From assembly GCA_016292745.1 (NCBI GenBank), contig JAEDFO010000001.1:124001-188000 (forward strand): a stretch of 64,000 bases of DNA. Reading direction: 5' to 3'. Both the position numbers and the translations under genes were made by a program. Shown piece by piece: positions 55,071 to 63,605 of the stretch. The notes under the pieces were generated by a model. That model was not told the DNA's origin and did not search any database. It saw only the letters and a program-made list of their open reading frames with translations. Position 1 is the stretch's first letter. Every line of letters begins with the position of its first letter. Source of the stretch: Muribaculaceae bacterium. Its GTDB lineage: Bacteria; Bacteroidota; Bacteroidia; Bacteroidales; Muribaculaceae.

Positions 55071-55207
55071 GCAAAAACAACCGACATTTTACAGCTGCAA
55101 TACATCATATTATATACTTGCAAATAAATTACGCAGAAAACTTTCATAGTTTATATAGTTTTATTTCCTTTGCAGCAGTAATAAATCTGACGAACAATAG
55201 ACTAATA

Positions 55208-55828
55208 ATGACGAATAATAGCACAAAAGAAAAAGTCATAGAAAATACGTTGATGCTCATATCGAGATATGGCACTACGGCTGTTACGATGGACACTATC
55301 GCTAAAGAGTGCGGGATATCGAAGCGAACCATATACGAATTGTTTTCCGACAAAAACAATCTCGTGGCCGAAACAATAGCATGGGACAACGCCCGAATGA
55401 TGGAAAAGTTTGCCAAAATATCATCAAACAGCAACAACCCTCTATCAGCAATGCTTCTCATAAACGATGAGTTGCACAAGAAGTTTATGAGCCTCAGCAG
55501 TATATTCTTTATAGATTTAAAGAAGTCGCCGATTTTCATTACACAGAAATACGAAAAGCTGATGGACGAAAATATGGCGAACTACAAACGGGTAATAATC
55601 AACGGACAGGCTCAAGGAATATTTCGCTCTGACATCGATGTTGACATTATCGTATATCTGTACTTCAAGCAGATGGAAGATATTAAGAACACTATAAGTA
55701 ATGACCCTAAATACAAAATATACGAATTATTCCAGTGTGCTGCCGAATGTCATTTAAGGAGCATCGTAACAGCTAAAGGGTTACAAATTATGGAGGATTT
55801 CAAAAAAGAAAACAAAGAAATAAGATAA
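55208..55828 (+). CDS. TetR-family transcriptional regulator of the efflux operon
   Basis: The 206-residue product (start ATG 55208) has a TetR N-terminal helix-turn-helix: VIENTLMLISRYG, then VTMDTIAKECGISKRTIYELFSDKNNLV. The C-terminal ligand domain is unconserved. It is the first gene of a five-gene unit, 5 bases before the tolC-type gene, so it most likely regulates the pump and itself. The upstream open frame to 55118 has no features of a coding start. Confidence 0.92.
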   Translation: MTNNSTKEKVIENTLMLISRYGTTAVTMDTIAKECGISKRTIYELFSDKNNLVAETIAWDNARMMEKFAKISSNSNNPLSAMLLINDELHKKFMSLSSIFFIDLKKSPIFITQKYEKLMDENMANYKRVIINGQAQGIFRSDIDVDIIVYLYFKQMEDIKNTISNDPKYKIYELFQCAAECHLRSIVTAKGLQIMEDFKKENKEIR

Positions 55829-55833
55829 GGACT

Positions 55834-57246
55834 ATGTTTAAAAGAACTATGACACTAATTATTGCATCACTATTGAGCAGTGCTGCAATATTATCGGCCC
55901 AGGAAACCACCGACACTATAACGCTGGGGCTTGACGATTGCATAAAAATTGCTCTCGACAAGAATCCTTCGATAAAAGTGGCCAACATGGAGATCCAACG
56001 AGTAGAATACTCAAAACGTGAAATCATTGGTCAATTGCTTCCTTCGCTTAACTTTGGCGCGAACTATAGCAGAACCATCGAGAAGCAGACAGCGTATTTC
56101 AATATGAAAGATATGCCCGGCATGGGAGGAGGCTCCGAGTCGGGAAGCGATTCGGAAAACAGCACTTCGGAAAGCGAAGACAAGCAGGACGAGGGAATAA
56201 AGATGGGACTCGATAACTCATATCAAATTGGGTTCGATATGTCGTTGCCAATAATTGCACCTCAAATTTGGCAAAGCATTTCGCTGAGCAAGGCGCAAGT
56301 TCTACAGAATATCGAGAAAGCTCGCTCATCAAAACTATCGCTTATTAATGAAATAGAACACGCATATTATGCGCTGCTACTTGCCAACGATTCATACAAA
56401 GTTGTCAAGCAAAACCATGAGACTGCAATTTTCAATGCAAAGATTGTAAACGGCAAATTCAAAGCTGGGACAGCGTCGGAATACGAAGCACTAAGAGCAA
56501 ATGTTCAAGTAAAGAACATCGAACCTGAATTGCTACAAAGCGAAATAGCTATCAAGCAATCATTGCTACAGCTTAAGGTGCTGATGGGCATTGATATAGC
56601 CACAAATATTAAAGCAAAGGACCAACTTAGTGACTATGAGAGCAGCATGTACGAAAAAGCCATGTCATTCGATACATCACTGCAGTGGAACACAGACCTT
56701 CGCTCACTCGATTTGCAGACTGATTACCTCAAGAAAGCTCTAAAAGTGCAACAGATGTCGTGGTTCCCAACTGTTGCATTGACTGCAAACTATTATTGGA
56801 CTTCAATGACAATGGGCGCACCATTCAAAAACATCCGCTGGAATCCATACTCATCTATTGGATTCAGTCTCTCGTTCCCCATATTCCAAGGCGGACAAAG
56901 ATACAATAGAATTAAGCAAGCCGATATCAGTGTAAGAGAAATGGGTTTCCAACGCGAAAACCTTGAACAAAGTCTTAAGATGCAAGTTGAATTGCAAATG
57001 GACAACATAAACAAGAATGTAAAGCAAATAAGCACCAGCGCTGCAGGTGTGGAGGAAGCCGACAAGGCATTCAGCATAATGCAGAAGAGTTTTCAAATTG
57101 GAGCCGCCACATATATCGACCTTCGTGACGCCGAATATGCACAGACTCAAGCTAAACTGGCTTATTACCAATCGATATACAACTATCTTATAGCCACAAG
57201 CGACCTCGACCTCCTGTTAGGCTCGCATGACAAGAATAATCAATAA
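55834..57246 (+). CDS. TolC-family outer-membrane efflux protein
   Basis: This 470-residue protein has a signal peptide ending LSA and the repeated TolC architecture: LGLDDCIKIALDKNPSIKVA near 31-50 and long heptad-rich helices around 170-240 and 380-450 (ATYIDLRDAEYAQTQAKLAYYQ). It forms the exit duct of a tripartite pump. An odd insertion at about residues 93-121 is Gly, Ser, Glu and Asp rich and probably lies in an extracellular loop. The membrane-fusion gene starts 25 bases later. Confidence 0.93.
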   Translation: MFKRTMTLIIASLLSSAAILSAQETTDTITLGLDDCIKIALDKNPSIKVANMEIQRVEYSKREIIGQLLPSLNFGANYSRTIEKQTAYFNMKDMPGMGGGSESGSDSENSTSESEDKQDEGIKMGLDNSYQIGFDMSLPIIAPQIWQSISLSKAQVLQNIEKARSSKLSLINEIEHAYYALLLANDSYKVVKQNHETAIFNAKIVNGKFKAGTASEYEALRANVQVKNIEPELLQSEIAIKQSLLQLKVLMGIDIATNIKAKDQLSDYESSMYEKAMSFDTSLQWNTDLRSLDLQTDYLKKALKVQQMSWFPTVALTANYYWTSMTMGAPFKNIRWNPYSSIGFSLSFPIFQGGQRYNRIKQADISVREMGFQRENLEQSLKMQVELQMDNINKNVKQISTSAAGVEEADKAFSIMQKSFQIGAATYIDLRDAEYAQTQAKLAYYQSIYNYLIATSDLDLLLGSHDKNNQ

Positions 57247-57271
57247 TAAAAAGAAATTAAAATCATTCGAC

Positions 57272-58330
57272 ATGAAATATATTTATTTATCAGCAGCAAC
57301 GATTGTCCTGGGTTTGATGGCATCGTGCTCAAGCAATGAGAAAGCCAACGAGGAAACAGCAGAACCGACAAAGCCGTTGGTTAAAGTTGAGACTGTGTAT
57401 GAGGAAGATGTGCCACAGATTGCCAACTACACAGCAACAGTAGAGGCATACAAGACCAATAACATCACCACGTCGACAACTAACCGTATTAAGAAAATAC
57501 TTGTTGATGTAGGCAACTATGTAAGCGCCGGGCAAACTGTTGTTGTACTCGACAACGCCAACATCGACCAAATGAAGTTACGACTCGACAACCAGAAGGT
57601 TGACCTCGACCGCGCCATCGAACTGTTTGAAATCGGTGGAGGCACCAAGCAATCGGTCGACCAGCTTCGCACTGAATATGAGGCTTACAAACGCCAATAT
57701 GAGAACATGGTGGAAAACACCCGTCTCATAAGTCCGATTAACGGCGTGGTTACAGCCCGCAACTACGATAATGGCGACATGACTGGCCAGAATCCAATCC
57801 TCACTATCGAGCAAATTCGTCCGGTGAAAATCGTTATCAATGTTTCGGAACAGGAATTCACAAAAATAAAGCTTGGGATGAATGTTGATGTAAACCTCGA
57901 CGTTTATGGCGAGGAAGTGTTCCCAGCCAAAGTATCTCTAATCCATCCTACTATCGACCCTGCAACACGCACATTCGCCACAGAAATTAACATCAACAAT
58001 GCCGACCAACGCATCCGCCCCGGAATGTTTGCCCGTGTGAAAATCAATCTCGGAGAATCACGGCATATAGTAGTTCCAGACCGCGCAATAGTAAAACAAA
58101 CTGGCTCCGGCAACAGATATGTGTATGTTTACAACAATGGAAAAGTTAGTTTCAACCAAGTTGAACTCGGACAACGTCTTGGCGACCGCTACGAGCTCGT
58201 TTCGGGTGTAGAAAACAATTCGCAAGTAGTTGTAAGCGGACAAAATGCATTAGCTGACGGTATTGATGTTGAACTATACAACGACACCACAGCCACAAAT
58301 GCTGCAAACGACTCTATTATTAACAAGTAA
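57272..58330 (+). CDS. RND efflux periplasmic adaptor (membrane fusion) lipoprotein
   Basis: The 352-residue product starts at ATG 57272 with a lipoprotein signal (LGLMASCSSN). It shows the HlyD/AcrA-type order: lipoyl half (TTSTTNRIKKILVDVGNYVSAGQTVVVL split over about 55-90), a short hairpin, second lipoyl half with ISPINGVVTARNYDNGDM, beta-barrel (VNLDVYGEEVFPAKVSLI) and membrane-proximal domain. The helical hairpin is short. It bridges the RND pump and the TolC protein of the same operon. Confidence 0.95.
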   Translation: MKYIYLSAATIVLGLMASCSSNEKANEETAEPTKPLVKVETVYEEDVPQIANYTATVEAYKTNNITTSTTNRIKKILVDVGNYVSAGQTVVVLDNANIDQMKLRLDNQKVDLDRAIELFEIGGGTKQSVDQLRTEYEAYKRQYENMVENTRLISPINGVVTARNYDNGDMTGQNPILTIEQIRPVKIVINVSEQEFTKIKLGMNVDVNLDVYGEEVFPAKVSLIHPTIDPATRTFATEININNADQRIRPGMFARVKINLGESRHIVVPDRAIVKQTGSGNRYVYVYNNGKVSFNQVELGQRLGDRYELVSGVENNSQVVVSGQNALADGIDVELYNDTTATNAANDSIINK

Positions 58331-58342
58331 ACTATCAACGAT

Positions 58343-61300
58343 ATGAGCATATACTCAAGTGCAGTGAAGCGGCCGGTAATGACATCGCTATGCTTCGTAG
58401 CGGTGGTTATTCTCGGTTTGTTCTCGCTTCAGAAACTGCCAATCGACCTATATCCCGACATCGACACCAACACCATTATGGTAATGACCACTTACCAAGG
58501 TGCCAGCGCATCGGATATCGAGCAGAATGTTACACGTCCACTTGAAAACACACTCAATTCAGTTGAGAACCTCAAGCATATAACTTCGAATTCAAAGGAA
58601 AACATATCAATTATAACCCTCGAATTCGAATATGGAAATGATATCGATGTGATTACCAACGATGTTCGCGACAAACTGAACATGACAAGCAGCTATCTGC
58701 CCGACGAATGCGAGACACCTATCATATTCAAGTTCAGTTCCGACATGATTCCAATTCTGCTGCTCTCGGTACAGGCCGATGAAAGTTCACCGGGACTCTA
58801 TAAGATTCTCGACGACGTTGTTGCCAATCCGCTGGAACGCATCGATGGTGTGGGCTCGGTTTCAATAACCGGTGCTCCAGAACGTGAAATTCATGTTTAT
58901 GTCGACCCTATAAAACTCGAAGCATATAACATGACCATCGAGACAATCTCCTCTATTATCGGTGCAGAAAACCGAAACATCCCTGGTGGTTCGTTCGATA
59001 TTGGCAGCGAGACATATTCTCTTCGCGTTCAAGGTGAGTTTAAGGATGCACGAGAAATGGAGAACTTAGTTGTAGGTGTTCACAATAACGGTTTGGTATA
59101 TCTTCGCGACGTGGCACGAATAGACGACTCGCTTGAAGAACGTGCACAGAAAACTTACAACAATGGCCAGCAAGGTGCCATGATTGTAATACAGAAACAA
59201 TCAGGCGCCAACTCAGTTGCAATCTCTGAAGAAGTGGTGAAAAAACTTCCGTCGATTCAGAAAAATCTCCCAACCGACGTTAAATTGGGTATCATTGTCG
59301 ACACATCTGACAATATACGAAACACCATCGATTCACTCACCGAAACTGTGCTCTATGCACTCCTGTTTGTAGTTATCGTTGTGTTCCTGTTCCTGGGCCG
59401 GTGGAGGGCAACTGTAATCATTGCAATCACCATCCCCATATCACTTATTGCCTCGTTCATATATTTGTTTATGACGGGCAACACTCTGAATATCATATCG
59501 CTCTCAGCGCTGTCGATATCAATAGGTATGGTGGTCGACGATGCCATTGTGGTACTTGAAAACGTCACCACCCATATAGAACGAGGTAGCGACCCAAAGC
59601 AGGCTGCAGTTCACGGCACCAACGAGGTTGCAATCTCGGTTATAGCATCTACACTGACCCTTATAGCAGTATTTTTCCCGCTCACAATGGTGCCAGGCAT
59701 GATGGGTGTGATGTTCCGCCAATTGGGATGGATGGAGTGCATTATGATGATTATCTCTACCGTTTGTGCTCTGTCTCTCACCCCAATGCTTTGTAGCCAA
59801 TTGCTCAAACTAAATCCAAAGAAAGGCATAATATTCACAAAACTGTTTACTCCAATCGAAAAGGCACTCGACAAGCTTGACGATGGATACGCAGCATTGC
59901 TTAACTGGGTGGTGCGCCATCGCGCAATCACAATTCTCATTTGTTTGGCTATGTTTATCAGTTCTTTCGGATTAATGAAATTTGTGGGCAGCGAATTCAT
60001 TCCAACCAGTGACAACTCGCGACTGGGAATATCGCTTGAACTACCGATTGGCACACGGGTAGAAGTATCGGAGGATATCAGCAAGCGGATTTACAAGGAA
60101 TTCACCGAAAAGTATCCTGAAATCAAGGTATTCAACTACACCGTTGGCCAGGCAAACAGCGACAATGCATTTGCATCAATGCAAGACAACGGAACTCACA
60201 TCATTTCGATGAACATCACCCTTGTGTCGCCAAAATATCGCGACCGCGATATCACTGTTATAGCTGACCTGATGCGTAAGGACATAAGTCGCTATCCCGA
60301 AATAAAGAAAGCGCTGGTTAACGTTGGCGGTAGCCGTGGCTCAAGCATGAACGGACAGTCGACCGTAGATTTTGAAATCTATGGCTACGACTTCACCAAG
60401 ACCGACAGCATTGCCGCACGTTTCAAGAATATTCTTAAAGGCATCAAAGGTACAGCCGACATCAACATCAGCCGCGCCGACTATCAACCCGAATATCAAG
60501 TTGACTTCGACCGTGAGAAACTCGCTCTTTACGGTCTGAACCTTGGCACTGCTGCAACTTATCTACGCAATCGAATCAACGGCAGCACAGCATCGTATTA
60601 CCGAGAAGATGGCGAGGAGTACGATATAAAAGTTATGTATGCTCCTGAACACAGGACCTCGATTTCCGATATCGAAAACATCCTAATCTACAATAATCAA
60701 GGCTCAGCTGTGAGGGTGCGCGACGTCGGTACGGTGGTTGAACGCTTCACACCTCCAACAATCGAGCGCAAGGACCGTCAGCGCATTATCACAGTCTCCA
60801 CGGTAGTCGACGGTGTGCCTATGAGCGAAATTGTGACAGCCGCACAAAAAGAAATCGACAAGATGGACCTTGACCAGGGAATCACAATTGAAATTGCTGG
60901 TTCATACGAAGACCAACAGGAATCGTTCAGCGACCTGGGCATGTTGGCATTACTTATTATATTGCTCGTATACATTGTAATGGCAGCGCAGTTTGAATCG
61001 CTAACCTATCCGGCAATCATCATGACATCGCTAATGTTTGCATTCACAGGTATCGTAGTAATATTGTGCATCACCGGCACCACGCTTAATGTGATGAGTA
61101 TGATTGGTGCAATTATGCTTATCGGTATTGTTGTTAAAAACGGTATCGTGCTCATCGATTATATAATTCTGAACCGTGAACGCGGAATGGGCATTCGTCC
61201 AGCAGTAGTGCTTGGCGGCAAATCGCGTCTGCGCCCAGTTGTCATGACCTCGCTCACCACAATTCTCGGCATGGTGCCTATGGCCATAGGCAGTGGCGAA

Positions 61301-61456
61301 GGTGCAGAAATATGGCGACCTATGGGAATCTCGGTAATTGGCGGCCTCACCATGTCGACATTGCTGACGCTGCTGTTCGTGCCAGTCATGTATTGTGTAT
61401 TCGCTTCTGTTGGCATCAAGCGCCAGCGACGTAAAATCCATAAACAATTAAGATAA
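58343..61456 (+). CDS. RND-family efflux pump, AcrB-like inner-membrane transporter
   Basis: This 1037-residue pump has the duplicated RND plan: 12 membrane segments in two sets, each preceded by a large periplasmic loop. The N-terminal PVMTSLCFVAVVILGLFSL, TM4 with SIGMVVDDAIVVLENV (proton-relay Asp pair) and the second-half GIVVKNGIVLIDYI are typical of the hydrophobe/amphiphile efflux group rather than heavy-metal CzcA pumps. It probably exports drugs, bile acids or lipids, driven by the proton gradient. It is flanked by its adaptor (12 bases) and the PII-like gene (6 bases). Confidence 0.96.
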   Translation: MSIYSSAVKRPVMTSLCFVAVVILGLFSLQKLPIDLYPDIDTNTIMVMTTYQGASASDIEQNVTRPLENTLNSVENLKHITSNSKENISIITLEFEYGNDIDVITNDVRDKLNMTSSYLPDECETPIIFKFSSDMIPILLLSVQADESSPGLYKILDDVVANPLERIDGVGSVSITGAPEREIHVYVDPIKLEAYNMTIETISSIIGAENRNIPGGSFDIGSETYSLRVQGEFKDAREMENLVVGVHNNGLVYLRDVARIDDSLEERAQKTYNNGQQGAMIVIQKQSGANSVAISEEVVKKLPSIQKNLPTDVKLGIIVDTSDNIRNTIDSLTETVLYALLFVVIVVFLFLGRWRATVIIAITIPISLIASFIYLFMTGNTLNIISLSALSISIGMVVDDAIVVLENVTTHIERGSDPKQAAVHGTNEVAISVIASTLTLIAVFFPLTMVPGMMGVMFRQLGWMECIMMIISTVCALSLTPMLCSQLLKLNPKKGIIFTKLFTPIEKALDKLDDGYAALLNWVVRHRAITILICLAMFISSFGLMKFVGSEFIPTSDNSRLGISLELPIGTRVEVSEDISKRIYKEFTEKYPEIKVFNYTVGQANSDNAFASMQDNGTHIISMNITLVSPKYRDRDITVIADLMRKDISRYPEIKKALVNVGGSRGSSMNGQSTVDFEIYGYDFTKTDSIAARFKNILKGIKGTADINISRADYQPEYQVDFDREKLALYGLNLGTAATYLRNRINGSTASYYREDGEEYDIKVMYAPEHRTSISDIENILIYNNQGSAVRVRDVGTVVERFTPPTIERKDRQRIITVSTVVDGVPMSEIVTAAQKEIDKMDLDQGITIEIAGSYEDQQESFSDLGMLALLIILLVYIVMAAQFESLTYPAIIMTSLMFAFTGIVVILCITGTTLNVMSMIGAIMLIGIVVKNGIVLIDYIILNRERGMGIRPAVVLGGKSRLRPVVMTSLTTILGMVPMAIGSGEGAEIWRPMGISVIGGLTMSTLLTLLFVPVMYCVFASVGIKRQRRKIHKQLR

Positions 61457-61462
61457 CTGATT

Positions 61463-61756
61463 ATGAAAGCAATATTTATATCATACGACCAAGCCCACTA
61501 CGAGAAGGTTATCGACATTCTCGAAAAGAACAATTGCCGCGGATTCACAGCATGGGATTTGGTAATCGGGCGCGGCACTAAATCCGGAGAGCCACATTAT
61601 GGCTCCCACGCATGGCCATCGATGGCCGGGGCCATCATGACAATGGTCGAAGATCACCGTGTCGACACTATTTTAGCCAAACTAAAAGCCCTCGATGAAG
61701 AAAAACCCAAATTAGGCCTAAGGGCATGGAGTTGGGACATAGAAAAGTCTATATAA
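61463..61756 (+). CDS. PII-like transporter-associated small protein (PG0541 family)
   Basis: This 97-residue cytosolic protein starts 6 bases after the RND stop. The pattern MKAIFISYDQAHYEKVIDILEKNNCRGF, a central loop with GRGTKSGEPHYGSHAWP, and VDTILAKLKALDE gives the beta-alpha-beta repeat of ferredoxin-like PII/CutA folds. The loop in the T-loop position is rich in Gly, His and aromatic residues. Homologues in Bacteroidota sit behind RND pumps and are known as the PG0541 family; their role is not established. Sensing a ligand and gating the pump is a reasonable inference. A strong terminator follows. Confidence 0.8.
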   Translation: MKAIFISYDQAHYEKVIDILEKNNCRGFTAWDLVIGRGTKSGEPHYGSHAWPSMAGAIMTMVEDHRVDTILAKLKALDEEKPKLGLRAWSWDIEKSI

Positions 61757-61783
61757 ATCGATTTTTCAAAAGGTATAGTCACG

Positions 61784-61819
61784 AAAGTTCTCTTTTTCGA
61801 AAGAATAAGAGAACTTTTT
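61784..61819 (+). terminator. Terminator of the efflux operon
   Basis: AAAGTTCTCTT pairs perfectly with AAGAGAACTTT (11 pairs, 12-base loop), followed by TTC. The stem is A/T-rich at both ends, so it can work in either direction. Confidence 0.85.
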
Positions 61820-61822
61820 CGT

Positions 61823-61830
61823 TACTTTTG
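61823..61830 (+). promoter_or_regulatory. Possible -7 box almost touching the S66 peptidase start codon
   Basis: TACTTTTG fits TAnnTTTG but ends only 4 bases before ATG 61835. If used, the message would be leaderless or nearly so. Confidence 0.35.
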
Positions 61831-61834
61831 CTGC

Positions 61835-62806
61835 ATGAAACAATTTCTACTGATAATATCGCTATTAATTCCTGCATTCGGATTTTCAATAGAATTCTGC
61901 AGCCCACGCCCACTTGAAAAGGGCGACACCATTGCAATCATCAGTCCGGCAAGCATTCCGGATAAAAAATATGTTGAACGCAGCATTGAGCTTCTCGACT
62001 CGCTTGGTTATGTACCCGTTCTCGGGCAAAACGCACTAAACGGATTCGGCACATTCTCTGCCACAATCAACGAGCGACTCACCGACCTGAAATGGGCATT
62101 CGAGACCGAAAGCATTAAGGCTGTGCTATGCACCCGTGGAGGCTATGGTTCTATTCAGGAACTATGCCAAGTGGATACAGGATACTTCGCGAAACACCCA
62201 AAATGGCTTATAGGTTACAGCGACATCACAGCCCTGCACTGTGCCTCGGCCACTGATGGCGTAAGGAGCATTCACTCGCACATGTGCGAGTATCTGGCCG
62301 GGCACAACGCAAACGACACCATCAGCACTATGCTGTTCAATGCCCTTTCTTCAGATAGCATTCAATACACTGTCCCAACCCATTCCCTCTTCAACAAATA
62401 CGGCACTGCCCACGGCGTGATTGTAGGGGGCAACCTGTCGGTACTCAACGATGTTGCATCCAGCCGTATCGACATCCTGTCGACAATCGACAACGATATA
62501 ATCCTCTTCATTGAAGACCTCGATGAAAACATCAGCAGTATAAGCCGCATTCTCTACCGTCTAAAGATATGCGGAGTGTTCGATAGAATCAAGGGACTGA
62601 TTGTTGGCGATTTCCATGGATATAAGCCAACAAAGGATTTCGAGACAATGAACGAAATGATTTACAGCATAGTAAAGGAATACAATATACCGGTGGCATT
62701 CGATTTCCCTGTTGGCCATATCGACAACAATTATCCCATTGTAGAAGGAGCCGATGCCACACTTGAAGTTGAATATGGAATGGTAACACTCACTATGAAA
62801 TACTAA
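61835..62806 (+). CDS. LD-carboxypeptidase (peptidase S66 family), exported
   Basis: This 323-residue protein has signal peptide MKQFLLIISLLIPAFGFS and the S66 fold: KGDTIAIISPASIP at the start, CTRGGYGSIQEL, the nucleophile Ser in IGYSDITALH, a Glu in FIEDLDE, and the His in FPVGHIDNNYPI. S66 enzymes cleave the terminal D-alanine of murein tetrapeptides during cell-wall recycling. The usual LdcA is cytosolic; the signal peptide points to a periplasmic location here. Confidence 0.92.
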   Translation: MKQFLLIISLLIPAFGFSIEFCSPRPLEKGDTIAIISPASIPDKKYVERSIELLDSLGYVPVLGQNALNGFGTFSATINERLTDLKWAFETESIKAVLCTRGGYGSIQELCQVDTGYFAKHPKWLIGYSDITALHCASATDGVRSIHSHMCEYLAGHNANDTISTMLFNALSSDSIQYTVPTHSLFNKYGTAHGVIVGGNLSVLNDVASSRIDILSTIDNDIILFIEDLDENISSISRILYRLKICGVFDRIKGLIVGDFHGYKPTKDFETMNEMIYSIVKEYNIPVAFDFPVGHIDNNYPIVEGADATLEVEYGMVTLTMKY

Positions 62807-62870
62807 CAATTAGTGATTCATAGCAGATAAATACCTAAAAAATGCTATATTCATTAAGAGCAAACGCGTG

Positions 62871-62878
62871 TAACTTTG
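62871..62878 (+). promoter_or_regulatory. -7 box of the hemerythrin-like gene
   Basis: TAACTTTG fits the consensus and gives a leader of about 20 bases before ATG 62904. The -33 element is poor, which may indicate regulated expression. Confidence 0.5.
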
Positions 62879-62903
62879 CAATGCTTATCAATACCCATAC
62901 CAT

Positions 62904-63605
62904 ATGCATAAAGGTAAATACACAAGCAGCGATAAAATGAGCGACCTGATATGCGACAATTACTCATTGCTTATGGTAATGAGCCGATTTGGCATTGCAT
63001 TAGGGTTTGGCGACAAGACAGTGGGCGAAGTGTGCGAAATGCAAAACGTTGACTGCAACACATTCCTGGCAGTTTCCAATTTCATATCGAACGGAGAATG
63101 CCGTTACGATGACTCAGATTTCGATTTCTCGCTGGTTGCCATGATGGATTATCTGAAAAATGCCCACACTTATTTCCTCGATTTCTGTCTGCCATCTATT
63201 CGAAAGAAACTTATTGAGTCAATTGACTGTTCCAGTTCAAACAATATTGCCATTCTTATTCTGCGCTTCTTCGACAACTACGTTAACGAGGTACGTCGCC
63301 ACATGGAGTATGAAAACGCACACGTATTCACCTATGTCGACAAACTGTTGAATGGTTCTGATACCGGAACATTCTGTATTACCAAATATGCCGACAAGCA
63401 CACTCAGATAGGAGCAACACTCAATGAGCTGAAAAGCGTAATCATAAGATATTATCCAGGAAACATATGTAATAATATGCTTAACAGCGTTCTTTTCGAC
63501 ATATTCAACTGCGAACAAGACCTGAATACTCATTGCATGGTTGAGGATTATCTGTTCGTGCCTGCCGTTGCATGTATTGAAAGGAGGATGAACAATGAGC
63601 GCTAA
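62904..63605 (+). CDS. Hemerythrin-like / ScdA-YtfE-like protein
   Basis: This 233-residue protein has an N-terminal ScdA-like region (MVMSRFGIALGFGDKTVGEVCEM split over about 25-47), then a four-helix hemerythrin-type domain. Likely diiron ligands are in AHTYFL, RRHMEYENAHVF (HxxxE-like), KHTQIG and HCMVEDYLFVP. Such proteins bind O2 or NO or help repair iron-sulphur clusters under nitrosative stress. It overlaps the next gene by 11 bases, so the two are made together, and a sensing role with that regulator is plausible. Confidence 0.78.
   Translation: MHKGKYTSSDKMSDLICDNYSLLMVMSRFGIALGFGDKTVGEVCEMQNVDCNTFLAVSNFISNGECRYDDSDFDFSLVAMMDYLKNAHTYFLDFCLPSIRKKLIESIDCSSSNNIAILILRFFDNYVNEVRRHMEYENAHVFTYVDKLLNGSDTGTFCITKYADKHTQIGATLNELKSVIIRYYPGNICNNMLNSVLFDIFNCEQDLNTHCMVEDYLFVPAVACIERRMNNER

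Noticed and set aside
62820..62848. ATAGCA/TGCTAT inverted repeat after the S66 peptidase gene
   Set aside because: Only six pairs over a 17-base loop and no T-run; too weak for a terminator or operator call.
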